DNA of 64,000 nucleotides, from positions 62,001 to 126,000 of the forward strand of contig NW_027102723.1 of the NCBI RefSeq assembly GCF_036373705.1, read 5' to 3'. Below are positions 24,262-34,790 of the stretch, one piece after another; position 1 is the stretch's first letter, and each line of letters starts with the position of its first letter. The position numbers and the translations under genes were made by a program. The notes under the pieces were generated by a model that worked only from the letters and a program-made list of their open reading frames with translations, ran no database searches and was not told the DNA's origin. The DNA is from Amia ocellicauda (Eukaryota > Chordata > Actinopteri > Amiiformes > Amiidae).

Positions 24262-24332
24262 GCACCATTATAAAAATCTCTTGTGCCTTGGCAAGTCGCA
24301 CAGGAAGAGGGCGTCTGCTAAGAAAGAAGTAG
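24262..24332 (+). repeat. SINE/L2-type 3' tail fragment
   Basis: AAGTCGCACAGG followed by GAGGGCGTCTGCTAAGAAA resembles the tail shared by fish SINEs and L2-like LINEs (the GGATAAGGGCGTCTGCTAA module). Confidence 0.55.
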
Positions 24333-24354
24333 TGAGAAATGACAATCGGTCGCC

Positions 24355-24417
24355 TGCCCCGTTTAGCTTCCGAGATCTGACGAGATCGGGCGCGTTCAGG
24401 ATGGTGTGGCCAAAAGC
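24355..24417 (-). pseudogene. Half 5S rRNA gene at array edge
   Basis: Only the 5' half of a 5S gene (about 63 bp, read on minus) is present; the 3' half, with the C box, is replaced by unrelated sequence. It marks the left end of the 5S array. Confidence 0.85.
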
Positions 24418-24473
24418 AGAGAGGCCTGGCTGCATGATGTCGCTTAAAGGCTGGTGGGTATTGACGGAACTTC

Positions 24474-24504
<31 letters not shown>

Positions 24505-24637
24505 TGGAGGGAACAATATCAGTGCAGCAAAGGGTGTTGTAAGTAGCGGGATACGTGTAAAATTCTTCAATTATATCTCCTCCAGACAGAAAGAGAGTAT
24601 TAAGAGCTACGATGAAGTTACCCAAGTGACGTAAAAA

Positions 24638-24755
24638 GCTTGCAGCACCTGGTATTTCCAGGAGGTCTCCCATCCAAGTACTGACCAGGCCCTGACCCGT
24701 TTAAGTTCCGAGATCTGACGAGACGGGGTGCGTCCAGGACGGTGTAGCCGCAAGC
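24638..24755 (-). rRNA. 5S rRNA gene, copy 1
   Basis: 118 nt, terminator T5 at 24633-24637. The C box is conserved, but the A-box region is altered (GGAACTTAAACGGGTC) and the 5' third has several changes, so it is likely a weak gene or pseudogene. Confidence 0.88.
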
Positions 24756-24965
24756 CGAGAGGCCTGGCTGCATGATGTCTCTTTAAGGCAGACGGGTGTT
24801 GACGGAACTTCCAGCAAATAAAAAAAGAAAAATGGAGGGAAAAATATCAGTTCAGCAAAGGGTGTTGAAAGTAGCCGGGTACGTGTACATTTCTTCAATT
24901 ATATCTCCTCCAGACAGAAAGAGAGAATTAAGAGCTACAATGAAGTTACCCAGGAGACATAAAAA

Positions 24966-25083
24966 GCTTGCAGCACCTGGTATTTCCAGGAGGTCACCCA
25001 TCCAAGTACTGACCAGGCCCTGCCCCGTTTAGCTTCCGAGATCTGACAAGATCGGTAGCGTTCAGGACGGTGAGGCCGCAAGC
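24966..25083 (-). rRNA. 5S rRNA gene, copy 2
   Basis: A box matches the array consensus. Scattered changes near the 5' end (GCTACCGATCTTG) and one in the C-box region (GGGTGACC). Confidence 0.9.
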
Positions 25084-25302
25084 CGAGACGCCTGGCTGCA
25101 TGATGTCTCTTAAAGGCTGGCGGGTATTGACGGAACTTCCAGCAAAAAAAAAAAAAAAAAAAAGAAAAATGGATGGAAAAATATCAGTGCAGCAAAGGGT
25201 GTTGAAAGAAGCCGGGTACGTGTACAATTCTTCAATTATATCTCCTCCAGACAGAAAGAGAGAATTAAGAGCTACAATGAAGTTACCCAGGAGACGTAAA
25301 AA

Positions 25303-25420
25303 GCTTGCAGTACCTGGTATTTCCAGGAGGTCTCCCATGCAAGTACTGATCAGGCCCTGCCCCGTTTAGCTTCCGAGATCTGATGAGATCGGGCGTGTTC
25401 AGAACGGTGAGGCCGCAAGC
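25303..25420 (-). rRNA. 5S rRNA gene, copy 3
   Basis: A box intact. One change in the C box (CTTGCATGGGAG) and ACACGCCCGATCTC in helix III. Confidence 0.9.
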
Positions 25421-25636
25421 CAAGAGGCCAGGCTGCATGATGTCTCTTAATGGCTGGCGGGTATTGACGTAACTTCCAGCAAAAAAAAAAAAAAAATGAA
25501 AAATGGAGGGAAAAATATCAGTGCAGCAAAGGGTGTTGACAGTAGCCGGGTACGTGTACAATTCTTCAATTATATCTCCTCCTGACAGAAAGAGAGAATT
25601 AAGAACTACGATGAAGTAACCCAGGAGACGTAAAAA

Positions 25637-25754
25637 GTTTGCAGTACCTGGTATTTCCAGGAGGTCACCCATCCAAATACTGACCAGGCCCTGCCACGAT
25701 TTGCTTCCAAGATCTCACAAGATTGGGCGCGTTCAGGACAGTGTGGCCGCAAGC
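25637..25754 (-). rRNA. 5S rRNA gene, copy 4, most decayed
   Basis: Changes in both promoter boxes (GGAAGCAAATCGTGGC in the A box, AGTATTTGG in the C box) and in the terminal stem (GCAAAC). Probably a pseudogene. Confidence 0.85.
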
Positions 25755-25972
25755 AAAGAGGCCTGGCTGCATGATGTCTCTTAAAGGCTGGCGGGTATTG
25801 ACGGAACTTCCAGCAAAAAAAAATAAAAATAAAGAAAAATGGAGGGAAAAATATCAGTGCAGCAAAGGCTGTTGATAGTAGCCGGGTACGTGTACAATTC
25901 CTAAATTATAACACCTCCAGACAGAAAGAGAGTATTAAGAGCTACGATGAAGTTTCCCAGGAGACGTAAAAA

Positions 25973-26090
25973 GCTGGCAGCACCTGGTATTTCCAGGAGA
26001 TCACCCATCAAAGTACTGACCAGGCCCTGCCCCGTTTAGCTTCCGAGATCTGTCGAGATCGGGCGCGTTCAGGACGGTGTGGACGCAAGC
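25973..26090 (-). rRNA. 5S rRNA gene, copy 5
   Basis: A box matches consensus. The terminal stem is GCGTCC.../GCCAGC, so end pairing is weakened. Confidence 0.89.
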
Positions 26091-26301
26091 CAAGAGGGCT
26101 GGCTGCATGATATCTCTTAAAGGCTGGCGGGTATTGATGGAACTTCCAACAAAAAAAAAAAAAGAAAAATGAAGGGAAAAATACCAGTGCAGCAAAGGGT
26201 GTTGAAAGAAGCCGGGTATGTGAATAATACTTCAATTATATCTCCTTCAGACAGAAAGAGAGTATTAAGAGCTACGATGAAGTTACCCAGGAGACGTAAA
26301 A

Positions 26302-26419
26302 GCTTGCAGCACCAGGTATTTCCAGGAGGTCTCACATTCAAGTACTGACCAGGTCCTGCCCCGTTTAGCTTCCGAGATCTGACGAGATCGGTCGCGTTCA
26401 GGATGGTGTGGCCGCAAGC
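26302..26419 (-). rRNA. 5S rRNA gene, copy 6
   Basis: Consensus A box; the C box has two changes (GAATGTGAGACC). The T run after the gene is four bases, shorter than in other copies. Confidence 0.89.
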
Positions 26420-26629
26420 CAAGATGCCTGGCTGCATGATGTCTCTTAAAGGCTGGCGGGTATTGACGGAACTTCCAGCAAAAAAAAAAAGAAAAATAGA
26501 GGGAAAAATACCAGTGCAGCAAAGGGTGTTGAAAGTAGCCGGGTACGTGTACAATTCTTCAATTATATCTTCTCCAGACAGAAAGAGAGTATTAAGAGCT
26601 ACGATGAAGTTCCCCAGGAGACGTAAAAA

Positions 26630-26747
26630 GCTGGCAGCACCTGGTATTTCCTGGAGATCTCCCATCCAAGTACTGACCAGGTCCTGCCCCGTTTAGTTTC
26701 CGAGATCTGACGAGATTGGGCGCGTTCAGGACTGTGTGTCCGCAAGC
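26630..26747 (-). rRNA. 5S rRNA gene, copy 7
   Basis: C box intact (AGTACTTGGATGGGAG). One A-box change (GGAAACTAAACGGGGC), and CCAGC at the 3' stem. Confidence 0.89.
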
Positions 26748-26964
26748 CGAGAGGCCTGGTTGCATGATGTCTCTTAAAGGCTGGCGGATATTGACGGAAC
26801 TTCCAGAAAAAAGAAAAAAGAAAAAGAAAAATGGAGGAAAAAATATCAGTGCAGCAAAGGGTGTTGAAAGTAGCCGGGTACGTGTACATTTCATCAATTA
26901 TATCTCCTCCAGACAGAAAGAGAGTATTAAGATCTACGATGAAGTTACCCAGGAGACGTAAAAA

Positions 26965-27082
26965 GCTTGCAGTACCTGGTATTTCCAGGAGGTCTCCCAT
27001 CCAAGTACTGATCAGGCACTGCTCCATTTAGCTTCCGAGATCTGATGAAATCGGGCGCGTTCAGAACGGTGTGGCCGCAAGC
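26965..27082 (-). rRNA. 5S rRNA gene, copy 8
   Basis: C box intact. The A-box and IE region is changed (AAATGGAGCAGTGCC). First in transcription direction; about 90 bp upstream the array runs into LTR-element sequence. Confidence 0.88.
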
Positions 27083-27171
27083 CAAGAGGCCTGGCTGCAT
27101 GATGTCTCTTAAAGGCTGGAGGGTATTGACAGAACTTCCAGCAAAAAAAAAAAAAAAAAGAAAAATACACA

Positions 27172-27343
27172 TACCACGTGGGCAATTCTAGAGCGTCCCC
27201 TAGAGTACAAACAGTGTATCGTGCCTACAAAAGTTTTCTTGTTACTAACCTTTGGAATCTGGATTTCTGGACAAAGCTCTCCAATAACTATTACAGAACT
27301 TAGTTCTTTTCAGTCTAAGATTCCTCTCACGGGGCACCAATTA
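27172..27343 (-). mobile_element. Strip of internal sequence of the family A LTR element
   Basis: Lies next to the inner end of the LTR at 27344. It begins, on minus, with a TGG-led primer-binding-like site (TGGTGCCCCGTGAGAGG) a few bases inside the LTR, as expected for the 5' leader of a Gypsy- or ERV-type element. The rest of the element is absent, replaced by the 5S array. No coding part is seen. Confidence 0.7.
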
Positions 27344-27768
27344 TGTAGCGTAAGGTACACTTATAAATTTCAATTATAGAAGTGTATTTATAGTATCACC
27401 TTATCACGAATCCTGGAATCTTGTAGAACTCAATTTCTGTAATAATTTGACGCAGACACCATTTCCAAAGATATAAATTGTCAAATTTATTCAAAACAAA
27501 GACTAAATGTAGCACTACACTAATTATACAAAAGGGAAAAACTAATTAAAATTCAACTCTAGATCAACAAATCAAAGACAAATCACTTCCGTGACCAAAT
27601 CAAAGACCATGGGATCGCATATGATAACACACAAATCGTTAAACAAAAAAGGTTATAAACACATTGACTACAATACCGGTTAGTAAGACGAAGGTGAGTC
27701 TCTCGTTAGTATTATTAGTCACACATTAAATAACTACGCAGGTTAGTATTTATGTCAGGTAACTTCTC

Positions 27769-27804
<36 letters not shown>

Positions 27805-29201
27805 TCTCATTTACGTTTAGGTGCCAAGAAAGATCCTATCATTACTTGTTACCACAATTTTCCTTAACTGATTATTATTCAATGATTAAGGATAGGCAGG
27901 GCCACCACTAATCTAATGTCTATTAACTTGTGTCAATTTCAGAATAAACAGTAAAACAGGAATGAGAAGATATTTCTCGGCGTTGACAGATTTTATTTCT
28001 AAAATTATCAACAAAACAGTTTAATGCAACACACATTTATATTTAAGAAAACTAAATGATATTACACATTCTAGAGTTATGAATCACAGATTAACATTTC
28101 TAATTGATTTCTCAAATGTCATGAATCATGAACTCCAAACTGTTAAACTTATGTGAACTTCGTCGCAGATAGGCCTCTCTGGCTTCCGGCTCAGATAACA
28201 GCACACGGCACGAGTTCCGTGTGGTTGGAACAAAGGCAGTCCGGTTCGGCTTTGTCCAAGAACTTCCACTCAGTCGATGCACCTGGAAGTTGGGGTTTCG
28301 CGAAAGTAGAGTCGTTTCCAAACAGATTTTCCACTGGTTTGAAGGCTCCAAGGTTGTGCACAAAATCTTCTTTGTAAGCTGGGGTTCCACCGTAGTTACT
28401 TGAAGATGAAGTCTTTGAGGAAAGCAGGGCCCTGTTTGTTCCAAGGGTCAAGTTTCTTAAGACTCAATTAGCTATTTAAATGACTGACACTTTCGTATTC
28501 AGTCGACTTAGTCAATTGTCCAGCTGTAAAACTCCACTGATCAGGTGGGCACAGGCGGGCAGTGCAGTCTGTAAAGTTCTTTATTTAATAAAGTCCTTTA
28601 AAAGAATTCTTCGTACGGCTCAATCTCCTTCTCCCAGTTTAACTCTTCTGTTGCCGGCAAAGACTTGGTTGGTTTCTGGTTCCGGTTCTGGCAACAGAGC
28701 TACAGGTTATGCTGTGGCAGCGAGTTACTGGTTCAGGTGAGAGAGAGAGAGAAAGAAAGGCCGTGTTTGTCCTTTATAGTCTGTCAGATCAATAGGTGAT
28801 TGGTTCCTGAGTTCTTGAGATTGGATTTCGGTTTCAGCCCCCAGTGTCCTATTGGAGGGGGGCTTGATTTATGACTGATGTCAATCCATGCCATCTTTTG
28901 GAAATGCCGGTTGGCCTGGGTTCGTAGCTCTATGTCGGGATTTCAGCTCTCATCCACTTCAAAGAGTTTTTATCACCAACAGGCCCCTTTCTCCAGACAT
29001 CTCATAGCAGAATAACAAACTATTTGGCCTCTTCTCGGTGCCATCCTCCCCAAAACTGTCACTTTGATGCAAACCAGTTCCAAGCTGATGAGCTAAGGAA
29101 ATCTGATAACTTTGGGGGGGAGAGGTCTTCTTTAGATCCGTGCTTCAGCTCAGAGCCCAAATACTCTTATCCAAATACATCTTATCCAACATAACGCTAC
29201 A
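27344..29201 (-). mobile_element. LTR, family A, dispersed 5' LTR copy
   Basis: Fossil LTR of 1858 bp in reverse orientation, matching the LTR in array units along its length. Its ends are TGTAGCGT and ACGCTACA, a perfect 8-bp inverted repeat. One side carries leader sequence (27172-27343), so this is a 5' LTR, not a solo one. It differs more from the array copies than they do from each other and holds a long TA microsatellite, so it is an independent insertion. Its outer end abuts a Tc1 fragment. Confidence 0.88.
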
Positions 29202-29580
29202 CACCACATCCCAAAGATGCTCTATTGGGTTGAGATCTGGTGACTGTGGTTGCCAGTTTAGTACAGTGAACTCATTGTCATGTTCAAGAAACCAATTTGA
29301 AATGATTCGACCTTTGTGACATGGTGCATTATCCTGCTGGAAGTAGCCATCAGAGGACGGGTACATGGTGGTCATAAAGGGATGGACATGGTCAGAAACA
29401 ATGGGCCGTGGCATTTAAACGATGCCCGATTGGCACTAAGGGGCCTAAAGTGTGCCAAGAAAACATCCCCCACACCATTACACCACCACCACCAGCCTGC
29501 ACAGTGGTAACAAGGCATGATGGATCCATGTTCTCATTCTGTATACACCAAATTCTGACTCTGAAATCGAGACTCATCAG
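29202..29580 (-). pseudogene. Tc1/mariner transposase fragment
   Basis: On minus, two overlapping frames (29392-29631 and 29145-29414) give the Tc1 catalytic core: DESRF, then FQQDNAPCH (second catalytic Asp) and SPDLNPIEHLWDV (catalytic Glu). At least one frameshift separates the frames, and both ends are missing. The C-terminal side ends exactly where the family A LTR begins. Confidence 0.88.
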
Positions 29581-29660
29581 ACGTATGTATGTATGTATGC
29601 ATGTCCAATTGCTTTGACAATACAAATGCACTGAATTGAGAGAGAGAGAGAGAGAGAGGT
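29581..29660 (+). repeat. Microsatellite-flanked LINE tail core, copy 1
   Basis: A (GTAT)n tract, then a roughly 38-bp core starting TGTCCAATTGCTTTGAC and ending TGAATTGAGAG, then (GA)n. The same module recurs at 37845, 40290 and 41170. It resembles the 3' end of the LINE at 41281-47283. Confidence 0.7.
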
Positions 29661-30025
29661 AGTCCAGACCGCTGCAAAATTCCTGCTGAAGTGATCTGGA
29701 TCACCACACAATGGCCCAAGGACCACTGCAAACTTGGATTTCAATGTATTTGTGTAATGTGTGTTGCAATAGCACCTACCATGTTCCTTTGTGGTGATCT
29801 GGTTAATTCTGATCTGGGAAAACCACAATCCTGCAGGTTTAATAAGTCTCTCTACACATCAGTCCCTGAGTACCTTCAACCAATGGTCATTTTGACCAAT
29901 TAAGCCCAAGATTTGAGTCAATTAAGTTGTCAAGGACTACCCAGTGAAGACGTGAACTCACGACTAGGTCACACTGTGAGCTCACCAGAGCAGACATTAC
30001 ACTGAGCTCACTGTGAGCTCACTTA
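29661..30025. other. Non-coding, nothing recognised
   Basis: Contains clustered GAGCTCAC motifs near 29965-30020 but no gene. Confidence 0.5.
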
Positions 30026-30092
30026 GTGCTTTTCCAGCGACATGGTGATGGTGCTGGAGCCGGAGCCGCTGCCCTTACTCGGTGGCTAACCC
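30026..30092 (+). mobile_element. Probable hAT terminal fragment
   Basis: Begins AGTGCTTTTCCAGCGACATGG and continues GGTGCTGGAGCCGGAGCC, the look of a common fish hAT terminus. The other end is not found. Confidence 0.4.
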
Positions 30093-30889
30093 ACCTCTAT
30101 GTTACAAATGTTCCCTAAACACTTATTTTGCAAGATCAATAAAAATCCTTTAGGAAATTTAAACTTTTACTGACACACATAGTTAATAGCAATGTATTAT
30201 AACTTTACCAAAAATAATAATCTGTATATCTTTAATTGTTTAGACATTATTAAGATATAATGCATCTTTCACATAGGGAACATTTGTAACATGTTAGGAA
30301 AAACAAACAAATGATTTGAAAATATTCATAATTACAGCATACAATTTGTCAGGCTTCATAAGAATGGTATTTATAACATACTCTGTAAAAATCAAGCAAA
30401 TAGCATTTGTGGTTCACAAGAAAATATATATATATATATATATAATCAAAGCTATCAGACTATAGCAGCCGTTGTATGAAGACACATACGATTATACAGC
30501 ATTATTTGGCAGCTTCGCAAGACCTAATTTTAAACGTTGTTGGTAAGTTAGATAATTAGTGGGGACCCTCTATTTGCAGTTCTTCCCCTCCATAATTGCT
30601 AAAATAAAGTTTTACTGACATTTTATTGACCCTACCACTGCATAGGGCATATCTGTAACATGAACGCTACTGAATGGCACATACATTGAAAACTACAGAG
30701 AACTGAGACAAATCCACTTTACACTTCATAAATAATCTTAAAACGTTTCCAACCAAGGCAACACCCACTTGAAATACATTAATTCTCATTTTTGGTAAAC
30801 AAAAAGAGAGATTGTTACATATGTTCCCTATGATGCATCTACAGAGAGAGAGAGACAGACAGACACTAACACTCTCTCTCTCTCTCTCT
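30093..30889. repeat. AT-rich stretch with a repeated GTTACAAATGTTCCC-like motif
   Basis: The motif occurs at about 30108 (+), 30275 (-), 30640 (-, weaker) and 30817 (+), forming two loose inverted pairs. TA microsatellite at 30424-30445, GA/CT tracts at 30842-30895. No coding potential. Confidence 0.5.
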
Positions 30890-31495
30890 CTCAGCTGGGA
30901 GTGTGTGGGAGGGGTCTGCAGTGAGCGGGAGTGCTGCTGAGAGCTCTGTCCTTTGGCTGCGTTTTTTTGTTGCTTTACTTTTTTCAGTTTGTTTATTTTG
31001 TCTTCTGTTTTCAGTGCTTTTCTTATTGTGGGGGAACAGGGGAGGGGAGGGGGGAGTACCGGTAGTTCTTCCCGGGTCGGGGGGTCGGACCCCCTGAATG
31101 CGTCTTTGATAAGAAAAACTGACCCGACGCCATGGAGTCAAGATCGCTCCGGTGCAGTTCTGCCCCCTAGAGCAGTGTGTGTTAGCGGTTGGGGAGGTAG
31201 CAGGGTGTGAAAATATCAAGTCTGCTGCCATTGTTATCTTCTTAAAAACCACTGATCTGCTCAATCAGCTAGTGGCTAATGGCACAGTGTTAGACGACAC
31301 TTTCACCCCGGTGTTGCCGCTCGCTGCTCCTGCCCGGAAGGTAACGCTGTCTAACGTCCCTCTGTTCATCCGCACCGGCTCGGGCAGCTGATGTCCGGCA
31401 TTAAGAGGGTCCCGCTGGGCTGCAAAGCCCCGCAACTGAAACACGTCGTGTCCTTCCGAAGGCAGCTGTATATGATCCTCAATAACATCAATGAG
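30890..31495 (+). pseudogene. Tx1/L1-like LINE 5' end with ORF1 fragment
   Basis: GC-rich leader, then ORF1-like peptides in two frames: SAAIVIFLKTTDLLNQLV and KKVTLSNVPLFI-like text (31152-31391), then RVPLGCKAPQLKHVVSFRRQLYMILNN (31391-31490). These match the N-terminal half of fish Tx1-type ORF1, before its CCHC zinc fingers. A frameshift separates the two parts. Only the 5' end is present, unusual for LINEs, which normally lose it. Confidence 0.65.
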
Positions 31496-32761
31496 GATCT
31501 TAATGTCTCCGAAGTTGGATCTCTCTTTCTGCCACCACCACGAAGATTGCTCTTTAGTAATGTTGGAAAGTCAAAGACAGCAACCGTCAGGGTTCTTGCA
31601 TATGACGTATTCGTGCTGCACCTCTCTGCAAGGATCCAGGACAGTTTGTCAATGTAAACTCCAGTGCCTGGGAATATTTCCACCTAAAAGACAATGGTAA
31701 ATAAAAAACAAGTTTATCCCCAAACTATTCTTATATTATGTTAAGTGGAATACTCAGACATTATCAGTGAGGCTGTGATTTTGTTACAGAAATGTGTTAT
31801 TAAAGACCACAGTATGTCTCAATTCTAAGTTTATTAATTTACAGACATAATAAAGTCAGTGAATCTGTGACACCCATAATTCAATTACATTCTTATTATC
31901 AACTATAACTATGAATATACCTGATAATGTAGCATCATTAGATTGTTTACAACCAATATTTGTTTTCAATATATATATTTTTACCTTGTCTTTGTAATAT
32001 TGTAGACCAAGAGTGTTACACCTGTTTTGGTGATTCTTTGTCAGATTCAGAACAATTTGCTGTGGGGCTGTCAGAACCACTTGATGGTGACACACTTTTG
32101 TCTTCATTGCTGATAAATGTGGCTTTTGTTACAATTTTTTTCAGATTGTCCAAAATTGATTGATAATCATTTCTAGTAATATATTTAATACAAAGTGAAA
32201 ACAAAACCATCAATGCCTGCAATTATACTTGAGAGACTTGCTCTATGTTATTGGCAAACTGACCTTTTTGTGGGTCATTAACATTAGCTACGAAAAAAAT
32301 AAAAAAGATAAAATACAACAATTACCAGGTCTAATGTAATGCATATAGTCATTAATGTAGGATTATGAAGTTATGTTGAAAAACTTTATTTAATAATCAG
32401 TATTATTAAACTATTAGACAGTGCACATTACGAGTCTGTATTGTGGTTCTAGATTACTTCAGTATGATCAACTATAATACATTACTCTGGAATCTAAATT
32501 ACTTAAGAATAACATTTATCAAGGTAAGGAATTATTTGCTATAAATAAAAAAACTTACCATCAACCATACGGTTTCGAAGACATTGGTTTTCATTTTTAA
32601 GTCTTGTGTTTTCCTTTTCGAGCTGCTTAACTTTTTGCTGTAGCTCAACTTCACTGGACTCTTTAAATGTCTGTAGAATGTGATGGGATCTAATTCTTGA
32701 AGCTCCATCGGTTTTCTTTCTTATTTTGTGCTGTATTCAGAGAGAAAAAGAGTTTAAAATG

Positions 32762-32801
<40 letters not shown>

Positions 32802-33606
32802 ATGATTAAAAAAAAACAATCCTGCAATACATTTATTTAATATTTGCAGTAATTATCTCACCGGTAACTGTGGTTCATCAAGGTCACTATCATCTGAAAT
32901 TTGAAGTTTTTTGTTTGTTTTAGGTACTCTCTTCATTTTAGGAGAGGGCATTTTTGTTAGGTCATTAAGTTTTCTTCTTAGTTCACCTTCTTTTCCTAAA
33001 ATAAAAATAAAATAAATAAAACCCTGCATTATGTCCACAGATATTTGGGGATTATATTTATTTGTCATAAAAATACTGTGCTTTGACCATACAAATTAAG
33101 ATGAACAGCCAACACTGAATCAAAACTGAAGTTAAATTATATCTGGTTTAATTTATTTTGTGATTTGGGGGATTTTATTGTAAAGCACAACACACAATAA
33201 ATCGTTCTTACAAATGCCAGTCAAGTATGACGAGTTTTTAGTGCCCTCACCACCACCTACCATGTTATAAGAGTATGTTAGAAGTACAACACATTAATAA
33301 CTTAAACATTCATTTCAAATATACTGTGATTGTATATATCAAATAGCATGTAAAGACTTTAATGTTTTTTTTTTTTAAATAAACATTTTTACCAGTCATA
33401 ATGATCTGCGCTTCATGGACAGGCCATCCACCTTTTGGAGGTTTGTTCATGTCTCTCCACTCTGCTCTGAAGTTTCGAGTCGTCTCTTCGTCATCATCAG
33501 CAATGCTGAATAAATCAAAATTGCGAAAGCAAGCAGTGGGAATCACGCTGTAAGAGTCTTTGTCGACCCCGCTTTCCCACTTCACCAACGCGTGCATCAC
33601 CGCCAT
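31491..33606 (-). CDS. BEN-domain protein gene, multi-exon, 3' coding end cut by LINE
   Basis: Putative nuclear chromatin or DNA-binding protein. Exons on minus: 33393-33606 (start [20 protein letters not shown], and [11 protein letters not shown] near its end), 32862-32995 (basic and acidic), 32559-32730 (coiled coil, about residues 130-172), a possible small 32264-32287, 32022-32172 (Ser/Asp-rich), and 31491-31683 ([46 protein letters not shown]). All have GT and AG ends; exons 1-3 and the last two join in frame, while the join into 32022-32172 is unresolved. The last exon runs into a LINE fragment before the BEN domain ends, so the protein is truncated or the gene dead. The layout resembles BEND5-like proteins, but the paralogue is not certain. 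Confidence 0.75.
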
Positions 33607-33764
33607 ACTACCTTCACCTTCTCATCCGTTTTTTCTGCGCGTTTTTCCCCCGACAAGTCACGGCACAAAAAACAGTCCCGCTCTGCATTCTGGTACTTGG
33701 CGTTCTTAATAACACCAACAGGGTGTAATCGCATAGACCACTCGAGTATAAAGTCTGCTAAGGG
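33607..33764. other. Upstream flank of the BEN gene
   Basis: Probable 5' UTR and promoter of the minus-strand gene; GC content rises near 33620-33660. No TATA box seen. Confidence 0.4.
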
Positions 33765-34063
33765 GACAGGACAACTGCACCGCATCAAAGGGACGATGGA
33801 CGGGGCCATGTACCGTCAAATCATGGGTGAGAACCTCCTTCCCTAAGCCAGGGCATTGAAAATGGGTCAAATACTTATTTCCTTCATTAACATGCAAATC
33901 AATTTATAACTTTTTTGAAATGCATTTTTCTGGATTTTTTGGCTGTTATTCTGTCTCTCACTGTTAAAATACACCTACCATTAAAATTATAGACTGATCA
34001 TTTCTTTGTCAGTGGGCAAACGTACAAAATCAGCAGGGGATCAAATACTTTTTTCCCCCACTG
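33765..34063 (+). mobile_element. Tc1/mariner element, internally deleted
   Basis: Starts in transposase ([27 protein letters not shown], one stop, then ARALKMG), jumps to the 3' flank, and ends with the family's terminal repeat (GGGGATCAAATACTTTTTTCCCCCACTGTA read on +, in two parts around 34036-34063). The 5' end is missing. Confidence 0.85.
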
Positions 34064-34069
34064 TACATA

Positions 34070-34165
34070 CATATATATGGAAAAGAAACATTACAAGTAT
34101 AAATCACAATAAGATGTAATAAAGTACAGATAAACAAAATGTAATAAAATGTGATCTTTTTGAAA
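34070..34165 (-). repeat. LINE 3'-end fragment, inverted copy
   Basis: Its reverse complement matches the segment before the GTAT tracts at 41045-41110 and 47950-48035 (GATCACATTTTATTACATTTT and beyond). No duplication seen. Confidence 0.65.
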
Positions 34166-34275
34166 ATGCAGGGACGTCACTGGAAAAGATGAGGTCTGGA
34201 TGGCAGCATATGTTGCTCCAAAATGTGTACATCTCTTCTGCAAAAATGGTGCCCTCACAGATGTGCGAGTTATAT

Positions 34276-34279
<4 letters not shown>
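34166..34279 (-). pseudogene. Tc1-like transposase fragment (minus)
   Basis: Two minus frames read ICEGTIFAEEMY... and THFGATYAAIQTSSF, matching the transposase region just before the second catalytic Asp. Frameshifted. It ends at a GACA microsatellite. Confidence 0.65.
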
Positions 34280-34307
<28 letters not shown>

Positions 34308-34466
34308 CTCACACACACTGTCACACCCCCACACACACACACTTTCACAGAGAGACATACACACACACACACTCACTTTCACACAGAGACAGGCACACAC
34401 ACGTACAGACACACACACTAACTTTCACACAGAGACAGACACACACACACACACACATACATACAG
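34280..34466 (+). repeat. GACA/CA compound microsatellite
   Basis: (ACAG)n changing to (CA)n with interruptions. It separates two oppositely oriented Tc1 pieces. Open frames over it are low-complexity only. Confidence 0.9.
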
Positions 34467-34790
34467 GATAACGCCAAACCACATTCTGCCCAGATTTCAA
34501 GCGCATGGTTGCATAGGCAGAGAGTGCGGGTGCTAGCATGGCCTGCCTGCAGTCCTGACCTGTCTCCAAATTGAGAATGTGTGGCGCACTAGTGCAAATT
34601 AAGACAATGAAGGCCCTGTGCAGTTGCGCAGCTGAGGAAATGCATAATGGATGAATGGGGGAAAATCCCGCTTGCTAAACTTAACCAAGTGGTGTCTTCA
34701 GTGCCCAAGTGCTTAATAAGTGTTATTAAAAGAAAAGGTGATGTTACATAGTGGTAAACAGTCGACTGTCCCAACTTTCTTGGTTTCTTT
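34467..34790 (+). pseudogene. Tc1-like transposase C-terminal fragment (plus)
   Basis: Reads DNAKPHSAQISSAWL, RVRVLAWPACSPDLSP, then PLAKLNQVVSSVPKC-like and VIKRKGDVT text: the second half of the DDE domain and C-terminus. Several stops and frameshifts. Opposite in orientation to the piece at 34166-34279. Confidence 0.75.

Larger units (their letters stand above)
24355..27170 (-). repeat. 5S rDNA tandem array, about 330-bp units, eight full copies plus one half
   Basis: 118-bp 5S genes start every 328-337 bp, all on the minus strand. Each is followed by a T run (Pol III terminator) right after AAGC. The spacers share a block with an A-rich tract of variable length and an AATTATATCTCCTCCAGAC segment. 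On the minus strand a TTTAAGAGAC-like block lies about 25-30 bp upstream of the gene start, the usual place of the 5S TATA-like element. Copies differ from each other at many sites, so homogenisation is weak. Confidence 0.93.

Noticed and set aside
24355-27170. Regularly spaced repeats that could suggest a CRISPR array
   Set aside because: The repeat is a 118-bp 5S gene with conserved spacers, in a eukaryotic context; no cas genes.
24230-27172. Series of frames reading MGDLLEIPG...FFFFFF, and plus-strand counterparts
   Set aside because: They are translations of 5S genes and their A-rich spacers, not proteins.
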